NCBI RefSeq assembly: GCF_000234095.1
Contig: NZ_JH376798.1
Coordinates: 1-58,374 of the forward strand
DNA: 58,374 nucleotides
Direction of reading: 5' to 3'
Source: Centipeda infelix ATCC 43532
Lineage (GTDB): Bacteria; Bacillota; Negativicutes; Selenomonadales; Selenomonadaceae
Shown here in pieces: positions 8,401-16,973 of this stretch. Numbering within the stretch: the stretch's first letter is position 1; every line of letters starts with the position of its first letter. The notes beneath the pieces are model-generated. The model was given only the letters and a program-made list of their open reading frames with translations, was not told the DNA's origin and ran no database searches. Made by a program: the position numbers and the translations under genes.

Positions 8401-11025
8401 GCCGTAGACGTTTCCGCTGACCGTCGCAGATCCCTTAACGGTGACCTTGTTCTTGTAGCTGTTGTGCTTATCCGCTGCTGTCGTACCCGTACCGCTCGTC
8501 CAGCCGCCGTACACGTTCGTATGGCTGTCGCTGTTCACGGTAATCTCATTGTCATGCGTCGAATTGCCGCCGACAGAACGTCCGCCCCATGTGTATTTAT
8601 CTGTGCCGTTTTGAACGGTCGTCGGTGTCGTCTGATTGGCAAAGGCATACCCCTCATAGGTGACCTCATGCGCACCTTTCGCAAGGACGAACTCCTTGTA
8701 CGCATCCGTCATAGTCTTGACGAGACGGTTCACACCATCAGCGACGGTAACGCCATGCGTGTTCCTAATCAGCGTGCCCTTCATCGCGTGCGCACCATGC
8801 ACATTGATGTCGCTGAGACTGCGGATCGTCGTTCCTGTCGTATTCGAAAGCGTCAGGAAGGTCGCATTCTTATTCATATGTTCGTTGAAACGGAAATTGA
8901 TCTCGGCAAAATTGTTAATGTTGGCTGCTGTGGCATTGCCGTATACGTTCAGTTTATTGCCCGTCGTATAGTCTCTGCCGCCCACCGAGCTGCTGCCGCC
9001 GTTGATGTTGCCGGAGATGCTCCCTGTATAGGCAGCCTGCCCATCGCCAATATTGACGGTGTTGCCCGTCGCGTTTCCGCTCCCCGTACGTCCGCCGTCG
9101 ATATTGCGTACCGAGCCTGCCGTAACGGTGACCGTGTTCCCCGTCGCATCACCATTCGTTGAGAAACCGCCGTAGACATCGTGATTCGCCGCTGACCCGC
9201 CGTTGATATTGACCTTGTTGCCCGTTGCGGCTCCGGACGAAGCAACACCGCCAAAGATATCGCCGCCCACCGTACCATTTGTGAGCGTAACCGTATTGTT
9301 CTCCGCTTTCCCAGTACCACCGGCTGAACCGCCATAGGTTGACTGCTGCACCGTACCGCCGTTGATGTCGACAAAGTTCCCCGTTGCATTCCCGCCGGTT
9401 GCACCCACAGAGCCGCCGGTCAGCGAGCCGGTCACCTTGCCGCTGTTCAGCACTGCACGGTTGCCCGTTGCACTGCCCCCCGGCGAGACGGTCACGCCGC
9501 CGAACATATTGTTCACCGTATCGGTCGCCGCTCCGTTGAACGTGATCTTGTTGTCGATGCTGTGGTTCTTCGCGTTCTCTCCCGTCGCCGTTGAGCCCGT
9601 GCCGCTCGTCCAACCGCCATAGACACTCTGTGCGCCATGGTTGCCGGTCAATGTTATTTCGTTTTTCGTCGTCGTATTACCAATGACAGAACGACCGCCC
9701 CATGTTGCTGTACCGTCCGTATCCTTTGTCGTCGCATCCTTGAACTGATAGGTACGATAGGTGATCTTGTCGCCGGCCGTGTGTTTCTTGAAGATGGTTT
9801 CCGTCTTGTCAGCCGTTCGTCCCACATCCGCAGGATCGTCAACATCAATACCGTGCGCGTTCTCGATCAGAGTGCCGCCGCCGACCGGTGCATTTTTCAC
9901 ATGGAGCTGGTTGAGGCTTTTGAGATGCGTTTTCTCGCCGTACGTATTGACCAATTTGAGCAGCGGATTGCTCGTATTCACATGGCTGAAATTAAAATGG
10001 ATCGTCTCAAAATTCTTGATGTTGCCCGCCTGTGCATTGGCATTGACGTTAAGCGTGTTCCCCGTCGTCTGATCCTTCGTCCCGCTCGTTCTGCCGCCAT
10101 AGATCGTGCCGGTAATCGTCCCTACTGCACTGCCCGCGCCGTCACCGAGATTGACCGTGTTCCCCGTAGCGTTGCCGTTCGCCGCCCATCCGCCGTAGAT
10201 ATGCTGGTGAATGGTACCATTCCCCGCCATGGTGACGGTATTGCCCGTGGCATTTCCATTCGCAGCATAACCACCGTAAACAAGCTGGTGAACATCGCCG
10301 CCCTTGACGGTGACCTGATTGCCCGTGGCGTTACCCCCCTCATTGGCAGCACCGCCGAGAACATCTCCCCAAACAGTGCCACCCTCGATGAATACTTTAT
10401 TCTCGATTGCGTCGCCATCACTTCGTGATGTGGTGTAACCGCCATAAACGTTCTTAGGATCAGAAGAAGAACCTACATCGCCGGCTTTGAGCGTCACGAT
10501 ATTTCCCTTTGCATTGCCTCTCCCGTTCGGCGCAGAGGGATCTGCCGACCTTCTCGTCGTCATCCCGCCGATGAGATCGCCGTTCGTCCGCTTTCCCTCA
10601 AATGTGACTTCATTGTTCTCGGCGTGCCCGCCGCCATCCGTCACACCACCGTATACGCCCTCCGTAACCGAGCCGGGAATCGCTGACGATTGACGGATGA
10701 AAACCTTATTTCCCGTCACATTTCCCTTGCCGAAGGTAAATCCCCCAAACAAATCCTTCGTATAGTGCCGATCTTTGAATATCAGTGTATTGTTCGTTAC
10801 GTTGCTATGATCGGATTCCGCACGGATAAACCCTGCTGCTGTACCGAACGGATGGCTCGAATCATCCATGGCATTATCCGATGGTGCATGCGCAGAGTCG
10901 ATCTCCACATGATTCCCCGTCACATCCGCCGCAGACACATTCTGCGCAGACGAAAGGAATCCGCCCCCACCGAGCGCAATTGCAACGAGCAGTGCCAGAC
11001 GACGTGATTTCATTTCTTTGAACAA
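5413..11025 (-). CDS. Giant autotransporter (type Va) with repeat passenger
   Basis: 1870 residues. The TTG start at 11025 is chosen because AGGAGG lies 8 nt upstream; the ATG four codons later is too far. A signal peptide (basic start, LALLVAIALGGGGFLSS, cleavage after VSA about residue 33) leads into a beta-helix-like passenger of short glycine-asparagine repeats of the form GNTVTV..G..VYGG. Four larger modules, each opening with GGRSxxGN(T/S)T and a YGGWTSGTG-type segment, begin near residues 443, 817, 1082 and 1295. From about residue 1610 (SYGLWAGMGGGSLRHETG) comes a 12-strand translocator barrel ending in VKWAF, the terminal aromatic expected for BAM insertion. Likely surface adhesin; function not proven. 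Confidence 0.9.
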   Translation of the reverse strand: MFKEMKSRRLALLVAIALGGGGFLSSAQNVSAADVTGNHVEIDSAHAPSDNAMDDSSHPFGTAAGFIRAESDHSNVTNNTLIFKDRHYTKDLFGGFTFGKGNVTGNKVFIRQSSAIPGSVTEGVYGGVTDGGGHAENNEVTFEGKRTNGDLIGGMTTRRSADPSAPNGRGNAKGNIVTLKAGDVGSSSDPKNVYGGYTTSRSDGDAIENKVFIEGGTVWGDVLGGAANEGGNATGNQVTVKGGDVHQLVYGGYAANGNATGNTVTMAGNGTIHQHIYGGWAANGNATGNTVNLGDGAGSAVGTITGTIYGGRTSGTKDQTTGNTLNVNANAQAGNIKNFETIHFNFSHVNTSNPLLKLVNTYGEKTHLKSLNQLHVKNAPVGGGTLIENAHGIDVDDPADVGRTADKTETIFKKHTAGDKITYRTYQFKDATTKDTDGTATWGGRSVIGNTTTKNEITLTGNHGAQSVYGGWTSGTGSTATGENAKNHSIDNKITFNGAATDTVNNMFGGVTVSPGGSATGNRAVLNSGKVTGSLTGGSVGATGGNATGNFVDINGGTVQQSTYGGSAGGTGKAENNTVTLTNGTVGGDIFGGVASSGAATGNKVNINGGSAANHDVYGGFSTNGDATGNTVTVTAGSVRNIDGGRTGSGNATGNTVNIGDGQAAYTGSISGNINGGSSSVGGRDYTTGNKLNVYGNATAANINNFAEINFRFNEHMNKNATFLTLSNTTGTTIRSLSDINVHGAHAMKGTLIRNTHGVTVADGVNRLVKTMTDAYKEFVLAKGAHEVTYEGYAFANQTTPTTVQNGTDKYTWGGRSVGGNSTHDNEITVNSDSHTNVYGGWTSGTGTTAADKHNSYKNKVTVKGSATVSGNVYGGFTDVAGGNATGNEVTIEKSITGAVVGGKALGEASGNTVTVKANTGAVTGGEGATTNNNTVNLHGATVSGAVTGGTQASGTGNTLNVKGMNTAQSVAGFQKMTFDTTGVAASGTMLNVTGGGQTKVDWNTLTAGGNGRNITLMRNNNGIDFGSTYTAGAVKSGLSADKKSETNVSVSSDQKEIKYTGYQFTGVTAASVDGTNAYGGVSKAGNATHHNEITVNGSYTNVYGGHTSGTSNTDVEKKDSHDNTVTITGGTITGKVYGGYTEAADGKTYNNTINLNGGNLANAEISGGNRAIGSEKGNTLNVNTAATVGKIENFSTVAFKNASSKLTLTAANANFDLNSIKADFAATESEVELVENANGLTLKDGKTFRTELSTDRTKETNIEARGNTRIVRYGYTFKGATAAASTGTEMWGGRSAAGNTTTGNTISVNDSNHKKVYGGYTSGTGTSATGADAGDSHTNTVNVAGGVYTAIYGGRTDVAGGKAVSNTVNVTQDAQGSIVGGYSASGEASNNVVDVTGHTFTGNITGGQGTVTNYNVIRLRNAAVTGTVTGGTAANGKDNTLAVSYGSGTSSSVGDITNIQNLRFDMENAPVRNANPLLKLTNVSSGDKNLTGMKFAVHRSGATQKLAKGDTFTLMENTTLGGRNITVGSNVTAEGRDGVSRRYTFDITQDPHDAHKLIATVTKAGMDEQSKSIVETRAGASAFINDGADFLAGTGMDAAKKEARAAAAAAGGSYGLWAGMGGGSLRHETGSYVDMKGWNLGVGWARENAVQAGTLTFGPFIEYGRGSYDSYLDDGTHGSGKTSYVGAGMMARLEMAADNWIDGALRVGRTKSDYTGLANYDTTNTYYGMQVGVGKDFHVRAADTVSAYVRYAYSHTAGASAHLSSGEMYDFDAVNSHRLRIGARYTHGATALSQFYAGLAWEYELDGDARATSQGDSAPSPSLKGSSALLELGYRFAPQGSRMSYDLNLNGWQGKRRGVTGGVSVKWAF

Positions 11026-11123
11026 GCAGTTCGCCTCCTAATTCTGCGTTTTCAACGCGATCCATAAAATATAATTTTCCATTAGGACGATATTACCACA
11101 TTTTTTTCCAAAAGAAAATATCT

Positions 11124-11152
11124 ATGATATAAAAACTGCAATTATTTTTCAA
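11124..11152 (-). promoter_or_regulatory. Putative autotransporter promoter
   Basis: Minus strand TTGAAA (11147-11152), 17-bp spacer, TATCAT (11124-11129). It lies about 100 bp before the TTG start in an AT-rich stretch. Confidence 0.5.
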
Positions 11153-11473
11153 TCGATCAACTCTTACAACGATTGTGCACACGTTCATATCTCAGGATTT
11201 GCCGATAAACGACACAAGATTCATCCGATTGGCGTAGATTCTTTCGTCCAGCAAGGAAACAAACCGAACGCATGGCAAAGTCTGTGCCGAAGATCCCATG
11301 CACGGTGCCAGCAAAAAGCTGCATCAAGGTGACACGACTGAATTTCTCAGTGCGTGCCTGAGCGCACACGACGCACAAAAAAGGCGTGCCGCACAGGACC
11401 AAACGCCTTTGTGCAGCACGCCCTTCGGGGCTGTTTTGCAGAGCTGCCCCCACTTTCGATGTGGAGACGATAC
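11153..11473. other. Gene-free interval holding a terminator
   Basis: No recognisable gene. Open frames here are short and resemble no family I know. The left part is upstream of the autotransporter promoter; the right part carries a minus-strand terminator (11376-11422) belonging to the chimeric gene at 11474-12220. Confidence 0.5.
11376..11422 (-). terminator. Strong intrinsic terminator
   Basis: Minus strand stem GGCGTGCTGCACA..TGTGCGGCACGCC followed by TTTTTTG. The arm on the plus strand is 11383-11395 and 11410-11422. It terminates transcription of the 11474-12220 gene. Confidence 0.85.
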
Positions 11474-12220
11474 TCAGAGTTTCCAGTCGATATAGGCGCT
11501 GCCCAGCCAACCGCTCCGCCGTCCCTGCCAACCGGACAGGTTGACTTCGCAGGTGACGCGCCCATACTTCGGCGCACTGCGCCAGCCGAGTTCCATGAGA
11601 GCACTCACACCGGCTGCACCGGAGGCAGGCATCTCGTAGCTCTGGAAGTGCGCCGCCGCACCGTTCCCCATCTCGTACTCAAGTGCGAGCCCCGCATACA
11701 GTGCGGAGGCGGAGTTGCGGCGCGTGTAGCGGGCCCCTGCACGCAGACGATGCGAGTCCGTCGCGTGGAAGTCGTAGGTCTCCCCCGAATTCAACCGAGC
11801 CGATGCACCATTCGTATGCGACCAGAAGTAGCGTACATAGCAGTCGAGCTGTGCCGCTCTGCCCACCGGCCGCGTCTTGCCGACACCGAGCTGCATCGCC
11901 CAGTACGGCGCAGTATAGCGATATACTTCACCCCCTGCAAGCCGTCCAATGTTCTTGTTAATCAAAATGAGTTCATTCGAGATGCGGTCAACCTTCGTAT
12001 CCAGATTGGCAACGCTGCGCAGGTAATCATCCCGCGATGCGTATTCTTTCGGGAATCTGGTCTGCATATCCACGATTCGATCCTCCAGTTTGACAACCGC
12101 TTGCTTGTTCTTCTCGATGTCCTCTTTGAGTCGCCCGTGGATTTCCTTGTACTGATACCCGATAAACCCGAAAACCGTTCCAAAAAGCATGAGGACGACC
12201 GATGTCCAGTTAATCTCCAT
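11474..12220 (-). pseudogene. Chimera: phage-like membrane coiled-coil protein joined to a partial autotransporter barrel
   Basis: 248 residues. Residues 1-95 have one N-terminal membrane helix (WTSVVLMLFGTVFGFIGYQY) and a coiled coil (DRIVDMQTRF, LDTKVDRISNEL), like small phage proteins often sited near lysis genes. From about residue 98 the sequence switches abruptly to autotransporter barrel (YWAMQLGVGKTRPVGRAAQ) and runs to the end, closely parallel to the last ~150 residues of the neighbouring giant autotransporter (GASARLNSGETYDF versus GASAHLSSGEMYDF). Only about seven strands remain, too few for a barrel, and there is no secretion signal. A GGAGGCGG ribosome site precedes the ATG, so it may be translated. 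I infer a deletion/recombination scar, not a working gene. Confidence 0.75.
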
Positions 12221-12252
12221 CAGAACCGCCTCCTCACACCCACGCTCCAGAA

Positions 12253-12492
12253 CTTCGACGGCTCAATCGGATGCACAAGCAAGAGATTTACTATGGGCGC
12301 GTCTACCATAGCTACGAGGAACTCAAGACGGCGATCGAGGAATATATCGTCTACTATAACGAGCATCGTATCAAAAAGTCTCTTGGTTGGCTCAGTCCTG
12401 CTCAGTATCGTCGCAAACATCTCGCCGCATAGAAAAAGCGCAGGATTTCATTTTCCTACGCTTTCAGGTCTAACTTTTGGGGGTCACTACAC
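12253..12492 (+). mobile_element. 3' remnant of an IS3-family (IS150-group) insertion sequence
   Basis: The plus-strand frame ending at the TAG 12430-12432 encodes the end of an IS3-type OrfB transposase: QEIYYGRVYHSYEELKTAIE, then YIVYYNEHRIKKSLGWLSPAQYR. This is the last third of the DDE integrase core after the catalytic glutamate region. About 60 bp further on is a typical right end, CTAACTTTTGGGGGTCACTA, with the TGACCCCC terminal motif. The 5' half of the transposase, OrfA and the left inverted repeat are missing; the element stops abruptly at about 12253 beside the chimeric gene. Confidence 0.85.
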
Positions 12493-12545
12493 TTTCAGTC
12501 TTCGTGCAACAGCCCATGTCATAGGTCCTATTTATCTCATTAACA

Positions 12546-12580
12546 AGACAACGTCTGCGTCTTTCCGCCAGACTTTGTCT
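12546..12580 (-). terminator. Hairpin after the symporter gene, probable terminator
   Basis: AGACAACGTCTG (12546-12557) pairs with CAGACTTTGTCT (12569-12580). On the minus strand it follows the symporter stop codon by 14 bp and is followed by TTGTT, a weak U tract. Confidence 0.5.
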
Positions 12581-12593
12581 GATCGGCAACGCC

Positions 12594-14027
12594 TCAGTGT
12601 CTTTGCGGCTTGAACTGCTCCTCACCCCACCCAACGATACCATGCTGATCGGGCATGATGGAGGGATCAAAAACAGGATTCTTCCCCGCTGCCTTCTGCA
12701 CAAAGTAGTCGGTGAGCGCAATGCGTGCAAGGGGAGCGAGGCGCGCGATAGCATAGAGGTTTGTAAGGCAGATCATCGCCATGAAAAGGTCGGCAAGGTT
12801 CCACACAAGTCCCAGTGCTGCGATGCAGCCGAAGAACACCATCACAACGACACCAAGCCGATAGAGGAACAGCGTACGCCCTGTATTTCCGCCGAGAAAG
12901 TGTATATTGATCTCGCCGTAGTAGTAGTTGCCGACAACGGAGCTGAACGCAAAGAGGAAGATGAGCACGGCGAGAAGGCTGGATGCCCACGGGCCGAAGA
13001 CGCTTGCGAGCGAATCCTGCGCGAGTGCGATGCCCGTCGTGTCACCGCCAATGGTGTACTGACCCGTGAGGAGGACGATAAACGCCGACGCCGAGCAGAC
13101 AATCCATGTATCGACGTAGACGCCGAACGCCTGCACAAGTCCTTGCTTGACGGGGTGTGTGACGTTCGCCGTCGCCGCCGCATTCGGGATCGAGCCCTCG
13201 CCCGCCTCGTTCGAGAACAGCCCGCGGCGGATGCCCGTGAGGATCGCCGTGCCGATGCCACCGCCAACAGCCGCCTGTGGGCTGAACGCATCATGCAGGA
13301 TGAGCACGAACATCGCAGGCACTTGGTCAATGTGCATGAGAATGATGATGAGTGCAATGAAGAGATAGATGCCCGCCATGATCGGCACGAGCAGTGCAGA
13401 GAACGATGCGACACGATGGATGCCGCCGAAGATGACCACTCCCGCGAGTACGGCGAGCACACCGCCCATGAGGTAGGTATCAACGCCGAATGCCTTCTCC
13501 ATCGAGATCGCAATCGTATTCGCCTGCACGGAGACATAGATCAGACCGAACGTGACCGAGATAAGCACGGCAAAGAGTTTGGCGACCGCAGGCTGCCCAA
13601 GGGCGTTCTGAATGTAGTACGCAGGTCCGCCGTGAAAGAGGCCGTGTCCACGAGGAATCTTGTAGATCTGGGCGAGCGTGCTCTCGACAAAGCCCGTCGC
13701 TGTCCCAATGAAGGCGATGACCCACATCCAGAACACAGCACCGGGACCACCCGTCACAATGGCGATCGCAACGCCCGCGATATTGCCGACACCGACGCGC
13801 GAGGCGGTACTGACACAGAACGCCTGAAACGAGGAGATCGCCTTGCGTCCGCTTGGGCGGCGACCGAGCTCCCCCGCGAGCAGCCGCACCATCTCGGGCA
13901 GCGCACGCAGCTGAATAAATCCGGTCGAGATTGTGAACCACAGACCGCAGCCCACAAGCACAACGATGATGATATAAGTCCACAGAAAATCATTGATCGA
14001 GCCGACCATAGAGTTGAGAAAATCCAT
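12594..14027 (-). CDS. alsT: Sodium:alanine symporter (AGCS family)
   Basis: 477 residues from the ATG at 14025-14027 (MDFLNSMVGSINDFLWTYII), preceded by AAAGGA. About 10-11 hydrophobic helices and the AGCS signatures are visible: ASRVGVGNIAGVAIAI near residue 90, a GPGAVFWMWV segment, and GLFSNEAGEGSIPNAAATA in the middle. The family carries alanine or glycine inward with Na+ across the cytoplasmic membrane. It is a single gene, divergent from pyk with about 220 bp between. Substrate is by family; amino acid preference is not determined here. Confidence 0.93.
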   Translation of the reverse strand: MDFLNSMVGSINDFLWTYIIIVVLVGCGLWFTISTGFIQLRALPEMVRLLAGELGRRPSGRKAISSFQAFCVSTASRVGVGNIAGVAIAIVTGGPGAVFWMWVIAFIGTATGFVESTLAQIYKIPRGHGLFHGGPAYYIQNALGQPAVAKLFAVLISVTFGLIYVSVQANTIAISMEKAFGVDTYLMGGVLAVLAGVVIFGGIHRVASFSALLVPIMAGIYLFIALIIILMHIDQVPAMFVLILHDAFSPQAAVGGGIGTAILTGIRRGLFSNEAGEGSIPNAAATANVTHPVKQGLVQAFGVYVDTWIVCSASAFIVLLTGQYTIGGDTTGIALAQDSLASVFGPWASSLLAVLIFLFAFSSVVGNYYYGEINIHFLGGNTGRTLFLYRLGVVVMVFFGCIAALGLVWNLADLFMAMICLTNLYAIARLAPLARIALTDYFVQKAAGKNPVFDPSIMPDQHGIVGWGEEQFKPQRH

Positions 14028-14247
14028 AGAAACCATCCTTTCCAAAAGAATAAGCAACATCATAATGGAAAGAACGAAGATTTGTCAAATTGCATTCCTG
14101 TATTCTTTCATAAGGAGAATCATTCAGGTACTTTTATATCCTGCTTTCTTTACTTCTCTCTAAAAAGAGTGTAAAATGACAGTAGTAGTAAGTTTCAGGA
14201 ACAAGGGAAGCACCTTATCAGTGATTCCTAAAAGCGGGGGACATGAT

Positions 14248-15663
14248 ATGCTGAAAAAGACAAAAATTATCTGCACACAGGGTCCGGCAACGGATCCGGA
14301 GGGAATTGTTGACGCGCTCATCGAGAGCGGAATGAACTGCGCACGCTTCAACTTCTCCCATGGTACACACGAGGAGCACCTCGAACGCATCAACAAGGTA
14401 CGTGCAGCGGCAGAGCGGTCGGGCAAGGTCATTTCGCTCATCCTCGACACGAAGGGTCCTGAGATGCGCCTTGGTGAGTTTGCTGACGGCAAGGTACAGC
14501 TTGAAAAGGGCAAGCAGTTCACGCTGACCTACGAGGATACGCCGGGCGATGAGACGCACGTCAGTGTCAACCACAAGAACCTCTACAACGAGGTAAAACC
14601 AGGCGACACGCTGCTCCTCTCGGACGGTCTCGTCGGACTCGTGGTCGATGAGATTCGCGGCAAGGACATCGTGACGACGATCCAGAACTCAGGACCGATG
14701 TCGACGCGCAAACGTGTGGCGGCACCGGGTGTCGAGTTGGGACTGCCCGCGATCTCCGAACAGGACGAGCGCGACATCATCTTCGGCATCCAGAACGATA
14801 TGGACTTCGTTGCGGCATCCTTCATCCAGCGTCCGGCGGACGTGGAGGAGATCCGCCATCTGATCGCAAAGTACGGCGGTCACATGGAGATCATCCCGAA
14901 GATCGAAAACCTCGCGGGGGTCAATAACTTTGACGAGATTCTCGCGGTCTCGGACGGCATCATGGTCGCACGCGGCGATCTCGGCGTTGAGGTGCCGGCG
15001 GAGGATGTGCCGGTCATCCAGAAGGAGATCATCCGCAAGTGCAACGCGGTCGGCAAGCCCGTCATTGTCGCGACGCAGATGCTTGAATCCATGACAACGA
15101 ATCCACGCCCGACCCGTGCGGAGGTCTCGGATGTCGGCAACGCGATCTTCGACGGCGCGGACGCGATCATGCTCTCCGGCGAGACGGCAAGCGGCGACTA
15201 TCCCGTCGAGGCGGTCAAGACGATGAGCACAATCGCCCTGCGCATGGAGCAGTCGCTCGAGTACGACACGATCATCCGTGCACGCAGCATTCGCGAGCGT
15301 TCCTCCGTGACGGACGCCGTCTCTCACGCAACGGTACAGCTCGCCTATGAGACGAGTGCCGCCGCTATTCTGACACCGACCCAGTCCGGCTACACGACGC
15401 GCGTGGTATCGAAGTACCGCCCGAAGGCGATGATCGTCGCCTACGCACCAAGCCCGATGATTGCGCGTCACATCAACCTGCGCTGGGGTGTCTACCCCAT
15501 GCAGGGACGCAAGTGGACTGGTGTCGAGGACATGATCGAGTCCTGCACGCGCGGCGCACTCTCGCACGGCTACGTCAAGGAGGGCGACAAGGTCGTCATG
15601 GTCGCGGGCATGACCTACAACGAGGGCGGCTCCGTTGCCGTCCGCGTCACGACGATCCATTAA
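14248..15663 (+). CDS. pyk: Pyruvate kinase
   Basis: 471 residues from the ATG at 14248 (MLKKTKIICTQGPATDP); a GCGGGGG site lies 8-9 nt upstream. Motifs: substrate/cation site NFSHGTHEEH, ILDTKGPEMR, PKIENLAGVNNFDEI, the K-containing ARGDLGVEVPAEDVP, and signature MLESMTTNPRPTRAEVSDVGNA. The C-terminal allosteric domain is about 120 residues. Makes ATP and pyruvate from PEP, the last step of glycolysis; cytoplasmic, usually a tetramer. Slightly shorter than the Bacillus form, which carries an extra PEP-utiliser-like domain. Confidence 0.97.
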   Translation: MLKKTKIICTQGPATDPEGIVDALIESGMNCARFNFSHGTHEEHLERINKVRAAAERSGKVISLILDTKGPEMRLGEFADGKVQLEKGKQFTLTYEDTPGDETHVSVNHKNLYNEVKPGDTLLLSDGLVGLVVDEIRGKDIVTTIQNSGPMSTRKRVAAPGVELGLPAISEQDERDIIFGIQNDMDFVAASFIQRPADVEEIRHLIAKYGGHMEIIPKIENLAGVNNFDEILAVSDGIMVARGDLGVEVPAEDVPVIQKEIIRKCNAVGKPVIVATQMLESMTTNPRPTRAEVSDVGNAIFDGADAIMLSGETASGDYPVEAVKTMSTIALRMEQSLEYDTIIRARSIRERSSVTDAVSHATVQLAYETSAAAILTPTQSGYTTRVVSKYRPKAMIVAYAPSPMIARHINLRWGVYPMQGRKWTGVEDMIESCTRGALSHGYVKEGDKVVMVAGMTYNEGGSVAVRVTTIH

Positions 15664-15683
15664 ACACGACTCAAAAATGACGA

Positions 15684-15721
15684 AAGGAAGCCGCTTGTTT
15701 GTGAAACGGCTTCCTTTTTTA
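15684..15721 (+). terminator. Intrinsic terminator after pyk
   Basis: AGGAAGCCG..CGGCTTCCT stem with TTTTTT tail, 20 bp past the pyk stop codon. Confidence 0.9.
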
Positions 15722-15737
15722 TGAAAAGGAGACTACA

Positions 15738-16109
15738 ATGGAAACGATTCACAGCGATCACGCCCCCGCCGCCCTCGGTCCATACAGTCAGGCGATGCGC
15801 GTCGGCAGCCTCGTCTATACCTCGGGTCAGATCGGCATCGACCCCGCCGCAGGAAAGATCACCTCGGATACCGTCGAGGGACAGGCGGCGCAGGTCTGCG
15901 CGAACCTCAGAGCCGTCCTCGCCGCCGCCGGCACCGACCTCACGCGCGTCGTCAAGACCACCTGCTTCCTCGCGGACATGGCGGACTTTGCCGCATTCAA
16001 CGAGGTCTACGCACGCCACTTCACAGGGAAGCCCGCCCGCTCCTGCGTCGCAGCAAAGGCCCTGCCCGCAGGAGCCCTCTGCGAGATCGAAGTGATTGCA
16101 GAGGTTTGA
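15738..16109 (+). CDS. ridA: RidA/YjgF/YER057c/UK114 family deaminase
   Basis: 123 residues, family length. Contains the RidA core: APAALGPYSQAMRVG, YTSGQIGIDPAAG, the arginine/cysteine segment TTCFLADMADFAAFNEVYARHF and the PARSCVAAKALPAGALCEIE signature. Hydrolyses reactive enamine/imine intermediates released by PLP enzymes such as serine/threonine dehydratase. Trimeric cytoplasmic protein. An AAAGGAGA ribosome site precedes the ATG. It sits between two terminators, so it is likely transcribed alone. Confidence 0.95.
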   Translation: METIHSDHAPAALGPYSQAMRVGSLVYTSGQIGIDPAAGKITSDTVEGQAAQVCANLRAVLAAAGTDLTRVVKTTCFLADMADFAAFNEVYARHFTGKPARSCVAAKALPAGALCEIEVIAEV

Positions 16110-16143
16110 GGATCGTATTTTATTTATAACAAGCAAGTGCTAC

Positions 16144-16192
16144 AAAAGCGCGATTGCATGATGCAGGTCAGAGTTCATGCGATCGCGCTTTT
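16144..16192. terminator. Bidirectional terminator between ridA and the AbiE-like operon
   Basis: AAAAGCGCGAT..ATCGCGCTTTTT arms with A/T tails on both sides; placed between convergent ends of ridA (plus) and the 16212 gene (minus). Confidence 0.8.
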
Positions 16193-16211
16193 TCATATGC
16201 GAAGAATCACG

Positions 16212-16973
16212 TCATCCCATCGTAAAACTCTCTCTGATTGCTTGCAAAACCTCTTCTTTGCTCACATTTCCCAGTCCAAGCTGTTTGAAATTGATCTCTT
16301 CATTTTCCATCGCGTTGCAAAAGTGATCTATATCCGTGTAAATCTCTGTTGGAACAGGTGTAGTAATATCAGGCTGCACATAGGAAACCAAACGAAGCAC
16401 ATCGTTCTTATGTTTGCTTATATCATTACGATGCACATCTTCCCCCTGTGACATTCTCTCACGATTATCAAGCCATGCCTTGACCTTAAATGCGATAAGA
16501 TAAGGGATATCCAAGACGGGAACCCCCACACTGGAAGAAACGATCCCTGATCGCAGGAACTCATAGTATACATCATTCAGCAGAATGGCAGACAGACTGG
16601 ATATGTCATCATCGACGTGAATCGGAGCCAAGTGTATATCCGATCTTGGTGTGATGTAATCCGGCTGTCGTGAGAACAACTCGATGATCTTAGGATATTG
16701 GTCATATTTTGGATTCATAAAACGATAGTATTGCGGTGTTTTATCCGATCTGCACCACGTCTCATACCCCGCCTCACGAATAAACGCCCAGAACGTCTCC
16801 CCGAAATTCGATGTCATCGTTTCGACGATCAAGACCATATCGAGATCCTTTGTTGCACGGAAATCACCACCCTGCTCGTGAATAAGCAAGTCACACGCAG
16901 TTCCCCCAATGATGACATACTGTTCTCTAACCATGCGAAAATGTTGCTCAAATGTCAAAAGTCCCGGAATCAT
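16212..16973 (-). CDS. AbiEii/AbiGii-type nucleotidyltransferase (candidate toxin)
   Basis: 253 residues from the ATG at 16971-16973 (MIPGLLTFEQHFRMVREQYV). The nucleotidyltransferase core is clear: IIGGTACDLLIHEQGG followed by ATKDLDMVLIVE, giving the GG..DxD pattern, and a downstream PYLIAFKVKAWLDNRERM helix typical of AbiEii/AbiGii proteins. In type IV toxin-antitoxin/abortive infection systems such enzymes modify tRNA and stop phage growth. The start lies inside the upstream partner gene (26-bp overlap), indicating tight coupling. Codon use and A+T content are higher than in neighbours, suggesting transfer. Family by motif only; no activity can be inferred. Confidence 0.75.
   Translation of the reverse strand: MIPGLLTFEQHFRMVREQYVIIGGTACDLLIHEQGGDFRATKDLDMVLIVETMTSNFGETFWAFIREAGYETWCRSDKTPQYYRFMNPKYDQYPKIIELFSRQPDYITPRSDIHLAPIHVDDDISSLSAILLNDVYYEFLRSGIVSSSVGVPVLDIPYLIAFKVKAWLDNRERMSQGEDVHRNDISKHKNDVLRLVSYVQPDITTPVPTEIYTDIDHFCNAMENEEINFKQLGLGNVSKEEVLQAIRESFTMG

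Noticed and set aside
5413-11025. CRISPR array because of regularly spaced short repeats
   Set aside because: The repeats are protein-coding (GNTVTV/VYGG), degenerate at DNA level and irregularly spaced. No CRISPR array or cas gene is visible in the window.
12594-14174. 525-codon plus-strand frame opposite the symporter
   Set aside because: Charged low-complexity shadow with no start signal; the minus strand has all AGCS motifs.
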